Shown in pieces: positions 34,261-41,143 of a stretch of 64,000 nt of DNA. Each line of letters starts with the position of its first letter. Position 1 is the stretch's first letter. The stretch covers positions 1-64,000 of the forward strand of contig CAAGEE010000009.1 of assembly GCA_900768815.1 (NCBI GenBank). The letters are read 5' to 3'. The stretch comes from Bacilli bacterium. GTDB taxonomy: Bacteria; Bacillota_I; Bacilli_A; RF39; UBA660. The translations under genes and the position numbers were made by a program. The notes under the pieces are model-generated. The model saw only the letters and a list, made by a program, of their open reading frames with translations, did no database searches and had not been told where the DNA came from.

Positions 34261-36299
34261 AAAAGAAATTTTTAATAATTTTAATTCCACTTCTAATAGC
34301 AAGTTTCTTATTTGTTGTCGTTTATCGTCATTATAATAAAGAGGATAAAACTACAACACTAACAGTATCTGAAAAAAGATGGGTTCAAAAAAACAAAGAT
34401 AAAACTTATGACTTTGAAGTAGTAAATGACTATCCATTATATGGAATGAATGGTGAAGGAGTAATCTTTAATTTTTTAGATGACTTTCAAAAAAATGTTG
34501 GTATTGAGTTTAATAAAATACCATACTTAAAAACATCATCCCCTTCAGCTAATAGTTATCGTATTGAAATATTGAATAATGATGCTACTTTAAAAGATAA
34601 TAACTTATTCTTATTTAATGATAACTACATTGTGGTTGGAAAAACATATGAAAGAATTAATAGTACTAAAGATATGCGAAATACTATTTTTGGAGTTTTT
34701 GGAGAAGATGCTGATGAAATAAGTTACTACTTAAAAGGTGGAAACAACTTATCATATAAATCTTATAAAGACATCACTAGTTTATATACAGCTTTAGATA
34801 ACAATGAAGTAAATATGATAGTAGTACCAAATATTATGTATTTAGATTATACAATTGAAAAGAATAAATACTTTATTAACTACTATTTAACAGAGATGAA
34901 AAAACAAATAGTTCTAACTTTAAGTGATGATAATAAAGAACTAAATAAAATAGTAACAAAGTACTATAATAAATGGCGTTTAACTGCCTATACAAAAGAA
35001 TATAATAAAGCTTATTTAGATTATTATTTATTAAAGAATAATCTAAGTGCTAAAGAAAAGTCTTCTTTAATATCAAAAAACTATACTTATGGTTTTGTTT
35101 CTAATACACCATATGAAGTATTAGTAAATGGAAATTTAGCTGGTATAGCAGGAGAATACATTGAACGTATTGCCAGACTTGCTGATATTAACTTTAAATA
35201 TAAAGAATATAAAACAAAAGAAGAATTACAAAAAGCTATTGATAAAGGTGAAATAGACGTTTACTTTGATTATTATAATTATAATAATGATAAGTACTAT
35301 GCTACTTTATCGACATTTATAGAACAATACGTTGTCTTAGGCTATCAAAAAGATAATCATATTGTTAATTCATTTGAAAGCCTAAAAGGTCAAGACATAG
35401 TTATGCTAAAAGAAGATTCATTATATAACTATTTCTCAACTAATTCACGTGCTAATATAAAAGGTTATGATACTATTGATAAATTATTAAAGAACGCTGG
35501 TAATAAATTAATAGTCTTAGACCGAGAAATTTATAATAATTATCAAACTACCAAGTTTAAAGACTTTAACTTATTATATTTAGATAATATGTTAAATGAT
35601 TATAAATTCATGGTTAAAAAGAATAATGAAGCCTTCTATGACTTATTTAATTACATTATTAATACCAATTCATATTATAATTACAGAAATGCCGGAATTG
35701 AAAACTTACATGCTTCAATTCTAGAAGGTTCAACATTCCAACAAGTATATACCATAGTCTTAGCAATTGTCTTTATACCACTAGCAGTACTTCTAGTTGT
35801 TTACTTAATTTTAAAGAAAAAAAGAAAAGTAAAGAAAGTAAAGACAAGTGAAAGACATAAATATACAGACATGCTTACATCATTAAAAAATAGAAATTAC
35901 TTAAATGCTAAAATGCCAGAATGGGAAGATTGTAATGTATTTCCACAAGCAATAGTAATGGTAGATTTAAATAATGTAAAATATGTCAATGATAATTTTG
36001 GTCATGAAGAAGGAGATCAATTAATCATAAAAGCCGCAGGAATTCTAGTAAATACTCAATTAGAAAACAGCGAAATCATGCGTACTGATGGTAATGAGTT
36101 TTTGATTTACTTAGTTGGTTACAGCGAAAGACAAGTAGAAACTTATACTAAGAAAATTGCTAAAGAAATGAAAGGTTTACCACATGAATTTGGTGGAGCA
36201 GTAGGTTATAGTATGATTCTAGATAAAATAAAAACTATAGATGATGCTATAAATGAAGCTACAATCCAAATGATAGCAAATAAAGAAGATTTAAAATAA
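34257..36299 (+). CDS. Membrane sensor with two extracytoplasmic binding-protein domains and a degenerate GGDEF
   Basis: The 680-aa protein has an N-terminal signal anchor, two consecutive SBP_bac_3-like regions outside the cell (about residues 35-260 and 265-500; the second begins NYTYGFVSNTPYEVLVNG), a transmembrane helix (about 505-530) and a cytoplasmic GGDEF-type domain. The latter keeps VMVDLNNVKYVNDNFGHEEGD, the metal- and nucleotide-binding part, but the active-site loop reads RTDGNEF instead of RxGGDEF, so cyclase activity is doubtful. It may bind GTP or c-di-GMP, or act as a partner. It looks like a sensor for small ligands such as amino acids. Confidence 0.75.
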   Translation: MKKKFLIILIPLLIASFLFVVVYRHYNKEDKTTTLTVSEKRWVQKNKDKTYDFEVVNDYPLYGMNGEGVIFNFLDDFQKNVGIEFNKIPYLKTSSPSANSYRIEILNNDATLKDNNLFLFNDNYIVVGKTYERINSTKDMRNTIFGVFGEDADEISYYLKGGNNLSYKSYKDITSLYTALDNNEVNMIVVPNIMYLDYTIEKNKYFINYYLTEMKKQIVLTLSDDNKELNKIVTKYYNKWRLTAYTKEYNKAYLDYYLLKNNLSAKEKSSLISKNYTYGFVSNTPYEVLVNGNLAGIAGEYIERIARLADINFKYKEYKTKEELQKAIDKGEIDVYFDYYNYNNDKYYATLSTFIEQYVVLGYQKDNHIVNSFESLKGQDIVMLKEDSLYNYFSTNSRANIKGYDTIDKLLKNAGNKLIVLDREIYNNYQTTKFKDFNLLYLDNMLNDYKFMVKKNNEAFYDLFNYIINTNSYYNYRNAGIENLHASILEGSTFQQVYTIVLAIVFIPLAVLLVVYLILKKKRKVKKVKTSERHKYTDMLTSLKNRNYLNAKMPEWEDCNVFPQAIVMVDLNNVKYVNDNFGHEEGDQLIIKAAGILVNTQLENSEIMRTDGNEFLIYLVGYSERQVETYTKKIAKEMKGLPHEFGGAVGYSMILDKIKTIDDAINEATIQMIANKEDLK

Positions 36300-36312
36300 G
36301 AGGTTGATAAAG

Positions 36313-37149
36313 ATGGAGCGAGCAAAAGGGTTCTTGAGGAAAGTAATTAATTTAATTAAAAAGCCTGAGATGAGAATTTTACCTGGAAATCTCGCTTTTT
36401 TCTTTGTCTTATCCCTTATTCCTATAGTTGCACTTTTAGGTGCGCTAGCAACAAAATTTTCTATTTCCTTAGAAATAGTAAAAAATGCCTTAAACATCTC
36501 TATTCCAGTTGGAGTAGAAGACTTTATTAAAGGAATAATATCAGGAAAAGGTTTAAATTTTAATATTGGCATATTCTTTTTGTCAGCATTCTTACTAGCC
36601 TCAAATGGTACACATTCAATTATAGTAGCCTCAAATGAAATATATAAAATAAAACCAAAAGATGTTGTAAGTCGCCGTATAAAAGCTATTCTATTGACTA
36701 TAATCCTAGTGGAAGTAATGTTCTTCTTACTAGTAATACCAGTATTTGGAGATAGTATATTTAATTTACTACGTACATCATTTGATAATTCAGTAACTGT
36801 AGAATTACTATTTAAAATATATAAATTATTAAAGTATCCAATAAGTATAATTATAATTTATTTCAATATAAAACTAATATACGTAATAGCACCAGATGAA
36901 GAAATAGGAAGTAGAACCACTACTAAAGGTTCTATCTTTACTACGATAAGTTGGATATTATGTTCAGAAATATATTCATTTTATTTAGATACATTTACTA
37001 AATATGATATTTTTTATGGAAGTATTTCTAATATTATAATTTTATTACTATGGGTATATATGCTGTCTTACATATTTGTTTTAGGATTAGTAATAAATGC
37101 TGGTAGTTATCAAAATGAAAAAAATTATTTAAAAGAAAGTACTGACTAA
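36313..37149 (+). CDS. YihY/BrkB-family membrane protein
   Basis: This polytopic membrane protein (278 aa, about six helices) of the YihY/virulence factor BrkB family has the N-terminal LPGNLAFFFVLSLIPIVALLG, mid-segment LASNGTHSIIVASNEIY, and the late YGSISNIIILLLWVYMLSYIFVLG-type stretch, all conserved in the family. The biochemical role is not established for most members. ATG 36313 is preferred over TTG 36304 because AGAGGTTGAT sits before it. The terminator's left arm lies inside the last codons. Confidence 0.82.
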   Translation: MERAKGFLRKVINLIKKPEMRILPGNLAFFFVLSLIPIVALLGALATKFSISLEIVKNALNISIPVGVEDFIKGIISGKGLNFNIGIFFLSAFLLASNGTHSIIVASNEIYKIKPKDVVSRRIKAILLTIILVEVMFFLLVIPVFGDSIFNLLRTSFDNSVTVELLFKIYKLLKYPISIIIIYFNIKLIYVIAPDEEIGSRTTTKGSIFTTISWILCSEIYSFYLDTFTKYDIFYGSISNIIILLLWVYMLSYIFVLGLVINAGSYQNEKNYLKESTD

Positions 37150-37170
37150 AAAACAGTACTTTTCTTCTTT
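37136..37170 (+). terminator. Terminator of the sensor-YihY operon
   Basis: AAAGTACTG (inside the yihY-like 3' end) pairs with CAGTACTTT and is followed by ttcttcttt. Confidence 0.75.
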
Positions 37171-37203
37171 AATACAAAAGTATTAACTCTGTTGTCTAAT
37201 ATA

Positions 37204-37221
37204 ACTTCAATTCGCAAAGTA
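37204..37221 (+). repeat. Left terminal inverted repeat
   Basis: ACTTCAATTCGCAAAGTA, perfect reverse complement of 41060-41077. The flanking target repeat is at 37197/37198-37203/37204. Confidence 0.88.
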
Positions 37222-37234
37222 AATAATTAATAAA

Positions 37235-37261
37235 AAAATCGACACAAAAATGTCGATTTTT
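37235..37261. terminator. Bidirectional hairpin just inside the left end of the element
   Basis: AAAATCGACA and TGTCGATTTT form a 10-bp stem with a CAAAAA loop. Inside an insertion element it would block host transcription from entering. Confidence 0.75.
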
Positions 37262-37283
37262 AATATGGAAGGAGGTGTATAAT

Positions 37284-37454
37284 ATGAAGGATGAAATAGT
37301 TGGTAAATTATATTTAAAGAATGAAAATGAGTATCGTAAGCATATTAATAATTTAAAAAAGAAGTACGGAAATAAAATTCCATACGAAGAATTATATAAA
37401 TTCGTTTTTGATTGGGAAATTAAATATACTAACGCAAATAAAGCAAACTATTAG
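37284..37454 (+). CDS. 56-aa passenger protein of unknown function
   Basis: This short gene starts at ATG 37284 after a near-perfect site, GGAAGGAGGTG. The product begins MKDEIVGKLYLKNENEY and ends in KYTNANKANY. It is basic and amphipathic, mostly helical, with no recognised family. It converges on and overlaps by 26 bp the zinc-ribbon gene on the other strand. It is supported chiefly by the strong ribosome site and codon pattern. Reality as a gene is likely but unproven. Confidence 0.5.
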   Translation: MKDEIVGKLYLKNENEYRKHINNLKKKYGNKIPYEELYKFVFDWEIKYTNANKANY

Positions 37455-37632
37455 CTGAATTAGTATCAATTTTCAATTCTTCTTTACATTTAGGGCATTG
37501 TGTAATGAAAATGCTATTTTTAAAAAAGGTTCTAGTGTCTACTTTCCAAGTATGTCCACAATGATAACATTCCATCGGCATTTTAGGATTTTCCATTGCA
37601 TATTTGTTAATAAGTTCATCTCTTGTTTTCAT
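37429..37632 (-). CDS. Small zinc-ribbon passenger protein
   Basis: The 67-aa protein has two CxxC knuckles, CYHCGH (about residues 22-27) and CPKC (about 47-50), spaced as in a single zinc ribbon. The N-terminal third (TRDELINKYAMENP) is helical. TTGGAGGCG precedes ATG 37632. It lies 51 bp downstream of the ribbon-helix-helix gene on the same strand, so the two probably form a small operon. Such ribbons commonly bind nucleic acid or partner proteins; the role is not known. Confidence 0.6.
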   Translation of the reverse strand: MKTRDELINKYAMENPKMPMECYHCGHTWKVDTRTFFKNSIFITQCPKCKEELKIDTNSANSLLYLR

Positions 37633-37683
37633 GAATTCGCCTCCAATTATTATAAATAATATAATACGCTAAGAAAGGAAAAT

Positions 37684-37872
37684 CTATTTGTTTTCCTTCT
37701 TCTTTGGCTTTTCTTCCATATTTTCTAAAGCATATTCACATGCTTGTATTACAAAACTAGAAAATGATATATTCTTACCTTTGATTTCTTCTTCAATTTT
37801 ATTAATTAAAGGTAATGGAAATCTAATGGTTTTATTCTCCGTTTCAATCTTATTATCTCTTATTTTAAACAT
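37684..37872 (-). CDS. Ribbon-helix-helix type small DNA-binding protein
   Basis: This 62-aa protein has a predicted N-terminal beta strand (KTIRFPLPLINKIEEEIK) followed by two helices (ISFSSFVIQACEYALENM), the plan of plasmid and conjugative-element RHH repressors. The C terminus is a lysine-rich tail. GGAGGTAAAAGT is the ribosome site, and a 13-bp palindrome overlaps its leader, fitting autorepression. It is the probable regulator of the left half of the element. Confidence 0.65.
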   Translation of the reverse strand: MFKIRDNKIETENKTIRFPLPLINKIEEEIKGKNISFSSFVIQACEYALENMEEKPKKKENK

Positions 37873-37884
37873 ACTTTTACCTCC

Positions 37885-37897
37885 ATACCTATGGTAT
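37885..37897. promoter_or_regulatory. Palindromic operator in the RHH gene leader
   Basis: ATACCTATGGTAT is a perfect palindrome apart from its central base. It lies just upstream of the RHH start codon. Confidence 0.5.
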
Positions 37898-37920
37898 TAC
37901 AAAAAATAAATAAAGTAAGC

Positions 37921-37962
37921 ATTGCAAAATGTATTGCAAATAGCAAAGATATTTGGTATCAT
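37921..37962 (+). promoter_or_regulatory. Promoter of the zinc-ribbon membrane protein with direct repeats
   Basis: ATTGCAAA occurs at 37921-37928 and 37933-37940, 12 bp apart. TTGCAA in the second copy is the -35 box, and TGGTATCAT gives an extended -10 at 37954-37962, with 17-bp spacing. Confidence 0.55.
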
Positions 37963-37987
37963 ATAGTTAAGAAAAGGAGTAAGGAGT

Positions 37988-38524
37988 ATGTCAGAAGTAA
38001 AATGTAAAAAATGTGGATGTGAAATTGAAGAAGGAATGGAATATTGTTCAAAATGTAGTGAAAAGAAGAAAAAGAATATTTTAAAAAATAAGAAATTTTT
38101 GGTTATTATAGGAATAGCAGTATTAATTGCAGTTTTATCAATTACAATAGTAATAATTCATAATAAAGTACAAAGAGAAAAGGAAGCTGCCGAACAAGAG
38201 AGATATAATAATCTCCCAATAAAAGTTGATATTTCAATGACTTCATATTTTGGAAATATTGAGTACATACTTTATGAATTGGATTTAGATTTTGACCTTG
38301 TTACTATGGGAGCTAATTGCTTTACAGGGGTGCAAAAAGGTGAATTTAGGACTGAAAAATATGGCATTCTACATACGGAATTTAGATATTGTAAGAGTAA
38401 TTATACTAAAACATTTAGAGTTTATAATGATATGAAAGACCAAGAGTTACGAGACCCAAAACCAGGTGAATTAGCAGAGTTTGATAAGTATGGAGAAAAG
38501 ATTACAAATAATAATACAATATAG
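37988..38524 (+). CDS. Zinc-ribbon, single-pass membrane passenger protein
   Basis: This 178-aa protein opens with a zinc_ribbon_2-type motif (CKKCGCEIEEGMEYCSKC, residues 5-22), then a lysine-rich stretch, one transmembrane helix (about residues 37-58) and an exported domain of about 110 residues with Cys-containing strands. This ribbon-TM layout is widespread in Firmicutes, usually of unknown function. It faces the transposase gene, which converges with it 17 bp downstream. Two cysteines in the exported part could form a disulfide. Confidence 0.65.
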   Translation: MSEVKCKKCGCEIEEGMEYCSKCSEKKKKNILKNKKFLVIIGIAVLIAVLSITIVIIHNKVQREKEAAEQERYNNLPIKVDISMTSYFGNIEYILYELDLDFDLVTMGANCFTGVQKGEFRTEKYGILHTEFRYCKSNYTKTFRVYNDMKDQELRDPKPGELAEFDKYGEKITNNNTI

Positions 38525-38541
38525 ATAATAATTATTCTTCA

Positions 38542-39939
38542 TCATTTTAGAACTTGTAACAGTCGTCGCTGGGCTTCAATGCTACAGGACGGAAATAGTT
38601 CTAATATTTTAGATATACTGAATATGGCAAATTCATCATCAGCATAAAAAACTAAGTAAGGCATAGCAACTGGTTGATAATTATTTAAAATTACTGGTAA
38701 AGATTTATGAGAATATTGTTCTCCTTCTGGCATTAATATGTATAGTTGGAAGAATAAATATCCAAATAAAACCATAATTATATGTAATGCTATCATATTA
38801 ATTTTTGTACTTTTAAAGTCTTGTAGTTTCCAGAAATCCTTTAATTGACGGTAGTCTTCTTCAATTTCAGGTCTCAATTCATATGTCGTTATAATTTGTT
38901 TTGCACTTACTGTTGTGTCAGTAGTAATAAATACGAAATAAGAGTCTGTTTTAGTGTCCCAAACAACACAAGAATTAATTTCCACGTCGTCATTTTCATT
39001 ATATTTTTTGCGAGATTGTGCTACGTCAGACCACCAATAATTTTTAAGATTAGGTACAAATGCAATCTTTTGCTTTTCGCGGCTAGGGTGTTGTTCCCAT
39101 TTGTTTTCTTCTTTGGCAATTTGTATTGCAATTTGATATGCGTTCATATTACTTCTTAATGGTACATAAATATCAATTTTTCTTTCATTTTTTAAATAAT
39201 TTATTAAGCTTCTATCAAGAAAACCTCTATCTTCAATTAGGATATCTCCAGGATTAAATACTTTCGTATTTTTTAACATATTCCTACTTAACTCTAAATC
39301 GTGAACATTCATTGCTCCAAATTCTATCTCTTCAATTATACCCGTATCTTCAACAATTCCACGTAGGGATGCTAGTTTATAACCGCGGTCAGCATCACCA
39401 TATTTATTGGTTGTTACGGCAGATTGTTCGTAGTTATTATTATCAAGATTTACAGACAATTCAGTGCTATCAAGAATATGAATATTAGGTTTGTAATTTA
39501 GTTTTGGCATAATTTGTTCTTGTACGACTTCGTTGTATGATTTAAACAATTCTTTTGCTTCATATTTTCCAAATAGAAAACGCAAACTGCTTTCGGTCAT
39601 CATACCAGCCTTTAAATCTTTTTCTGTATCAATAATATTATAACCTAATTCAGCCAACACTCTATGGTCTGTGATAGCATAAGGAACATCACAAATGCTA
39701 GTATTTGTTTTCATTTTAGCTGCTACAGATAAAGCCATTACTAATTCAAATGGTATAGTTTTATTGTGTGCTCTTTTATCAGGCAATTTATTTGCAAGAC
39801 AAGCAAGTATTCCGCTTTTGTGCATACTTAAAATAATGTCATCCACTAAATTAGACACACTTGCCGCAACATTATCAAAAGCTCCTGTATAAATTTTCCT
39901 TAAAACCGACTCTTTATTCTCTTTACATATCTTAATCAT
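38542..39939 (-). CDS. IS4/IS1634-like DDE transposase
   Basis: A full-length 465-aa transposase with an RNase-H-like catalytic core. The first Asp is in HILDSTELS, the second in LIEDRGFLDRS, and the Glu is in ELRPEIEEDYRQLKDFWKLQDF, the Y-R-E-K-like signature of the IS4 superfamily. An N-terminal helical region and the beta-rich insertion between the second Asp and the Glu are present. ATG 39939 follows GGGAGG at 39951-39956; ATG 39972 would include that site. The gene has no stops, so it could be active. The 5-6 or 8-bp target repeat fits this superfamily. Confidence 0.9.
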   Translation of the reverse strand: MIKICKENKESVLRKIYTGAFDNVAASVSNLVDDIILSMHKSGILACLANKLPDKRAHNKTIPFELVMALSVAAKMKTNTSICDVPYAITDHRVLAELGYNIIDTEKDLKAGMMTESSLRFLFGKYEAKELFKSYNEVVQEQIMPKLNYKPNIHILDSTELSVNLDNNNYEQSAVTTNKYGDADRGYKLASLRGIVEDTGIIEEIEFGAMNVHDLELSRNMLKNTKVFNPGDILIEDRGFLDRSLINYLKNERKIDIYVPLRSNMNAYQIAIQIAKEENKWEQHPSREKQKIAFVPNLKNYWWSDVAQSRKKYNENDDVEINSCVVWDTKTDSYFVFITTDTTVSAKQIITTYELRPEIEEDYRQLKDFWKLQDFKSTKINMIALHIIMVLFGYLFFQLYILMPEGEQYSHKSLPVILNNYQPVAMPYLVFYADDEFAIFSISKILELFPSCSIEAQRRLLQVLK

Positions 39940-39992
39940 ATCAAAAACCTCCCTGAAATAAGACAACACCATTTATTTTTATGTAATATCAT

Positions 39993-40000
39993 AGTATAAT
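39993..40000. promoter_or_regulatory. Overlapping divergent -10 boxes
   Basis: AGTATAAT can be read as TATAAT on the plus strand (for the XRE gene) and as TATACT on the minus strand (for the transposase). Polymerase could use only one at a time, which may hold transposase expression low. Neither has a strong -35. Confidence 0.4.
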
Positions 40001-40036
40001 TATATTAATAAATCAATGAAACCGAAGGAGGTTTAT

Positions 40037-40297
40037 ATGAGAACAGTAAGAAAAGGTATGTTTGGAACAATATCTAACATAAATACATATACAGATGTTG
40101 ATATTGGCATTCGTTTAAGAGATACAAGAAAGAAAAATAGATATACAATAGAACAATTAGCAAAAGAGCTAGAAGTAAGTGAAGAAACTATACAAGCTTG
40201 GGAAGATAGTTTAGCCCTTCCAGCGGATAAATATGTTGAAAAATTATCAAAACTTTATAAGGTCAAAAAAGATTACTTGTTAGGATTAGACAAGTAA
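40037..40297 (+). CDS. XRE-family transcriptional regulator (passenger)
   Basis: An 86-aa HTH_3 protein: after a 30-residue N-terminal strand-rich lead, IGIRLRDTRKKNRYTIEQLAKELEVSEETIQAWEDS forms the helix-turn-helix, ending YLLGLDK as many small repressors do. The start at 40037 is set by AAGGAGG (40025-40031); an in-frame ATG at 40016 lies upstream of that site. It is 20 bp before the DUF4145 gene and in the same direction. Confidence 0.75.
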   Translation: MRTVRKGMFGTISNINTYTDVDIGIRLRDTRKKNRYTIEQLAKELEVSEETIQAWEDSLALPADKYVEKLSKLYKVKKDYLLGLDK

Positions 40298-40317
40298 GTT
40301 AAGGAGTGGTGATTTAG

Positions 40318-41013
40318 GTGAAACAAAATTATATATGTCCATTTTGTAATTCTTCAGTGCCAATTACTTTTGAGACTGAAAGAAAAGAACGAAGTTGCTT
40401 TGGGCATGACCCTCATTATGAAAATGATAGTCGACCAAGGTATAAAAATGTTTTTGATATATATATTCATCATTGTCCAACTTGTGACAATGTTAGTTTT
40501 ATTGCCGAAGGTAAATACAATCTCAAAGGAATAAAAATACCTATGTATCCAACTTCACTCGCAAAACAATTTCCTGATTATATCCCTAAAGCTATAAAAG
40601 AGGACTATGAAGAAGCTTATTCAATCTTATCTTTAAGTCCTAAGGCATCTGCAACGTTAAGTCGAAGATGTTTACAAGGAATGATTAGAGATTTTTGGAA
40701 AATAAAAGTTAAATCAGGAAAATTATATGATGAAATAAACGCAATCAAGGATAAGATTTCGCCAGCACAATGGAAAGCAATAGACTCATTACGTTCTTTA
40801 GGAAATATTGGTGCACATATGGAAAAAAATGTTAATGAAATAGTTGAAATTGATGATGGCGAAGCCGAAAAACTTATAAAACTTATTGAGTTATTGATAG
40901 AAAAATGGTATATTGCCAAACACGATGAAGAAGAACTTTATAATTCTATTATCGAAATAAAGACTGAAAAAAGTTCTAAAAAAATGAGTGAAGAATTAGA
41001 ACCTCAACTGTAA
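40318..41013 (+). CDS. DUF4145 (HEPN-like) protein with zinc-finger N terminus (passenger)
   Basis: The 231-aa protein starts with a GTG, AAGGAG lying about 11 bases upstream. Two CxxC knuckles (CPFC at residues 7-10, CPTC about 58-61) form an N-terminal zinc module, followed by the helical DUF4145 domain with SRRCLQGMIRDFW, IDSLRSLGNIGAHMEKN and a long helix. The R-x-x-G-N-x-x-A-H pattern is the DUF4145 signature and is distantly related to HEPN folds. Such domains occur in restriction and defence proteins. Together with the preceding XRE gene it could be a toxin-antitoxin or defence pair; this is unproven. Confidence 0.75.
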   Translation: MKQNYICPFCNSSVPITFETERKERSCFGHDPHYENDSRPRYKNVFDIYIHHCPTCDNVSFIAEGKYNLKGIKIPMYPTSLAKQFPDYIPKAIKEDYEEAYSILSLSPKASATLSRRCLQGMIRDFWKIKVKSGKLYDEINAIKDKISPAQWKAIDSLRSLGNIGAHMEKNVNEIVEIDDGEAEKLIKLIELLIEKWYIAKHDEEELYNSIIEIKTEKSSKKMSEELEPQL

Positions 41014-41047
41014 AATAATCTATTATACTAGGTTATTTTTATTTTTT
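41014..41047 (+). terminator. Terminator of the XRE-DUF4145 pair
   Basis: AATAATCT and AGGTTATT form an 8-bp stem with one G-U pair, followed by tttattttttg. It starts immediately after the stop codon. Confidence 0.65.
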
Positions 41048-41059
41048 GAAGAGAAAATC

Positions 41060-41077
41060 TACTTTGCGAATTGAAGT
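41060..41077 (+). repeat. Right terminal inverted repeat
   Basis: TACTTTGCGAATTGAAGT is the perfect reverse complement of the left end. The copy of the target repeat AATATA (or TAATATAA) follows it. Confidence 0.88.
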
Positions 41078-41093
41078 AATATAATTACATAGA

Positions 41094-41122
41094 TTGAAAA
41101 AAACTAATCATAATGCTATAAT
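41094..41122 (+). promoter_or_regulatory. Promoter of the ltaS-like gene
   Basis: TTGAAA and TATAAT are 17 bp apart, with TGC before the -10. It begins 17 bp outside the transposon end, so the insertion left the promoter intact. Confidence 0.7.
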
Positions 41123-41143
41123 ATATACTAGCGAGGTTGAAAT

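Larger units (their letters stand above)
37204..41077. mobile_element. Transposon-like element with passenger genes (IS4/IS1634-type)
   Basis: The unit is 3874 bp, bounded by perfect 18-bp inverted repeats. AATATA lies directly outside both ends. If the ends are drawn one base further in (elements of this type often begin with C), the repeat is 17 bp and the duplicated target is TAATATAA, 8 bp. Either reading is a transposition footprint. Inside are one DDE transposase, facing left, and six small genes. No inverted repeats directly flank the transposase gene itself, so the outer pair defines the mobile unit. The interruption sits between a terminator and the promoter of the ltaS-like gene, so no host gene was broken. 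Confidence 0.85.

Noticed and set aside
38845..39892. Plus-strand open frames inside the transposase gene
   Set aside because: They are shadows of the transposase reading frame, without ribosome sites or known domains.
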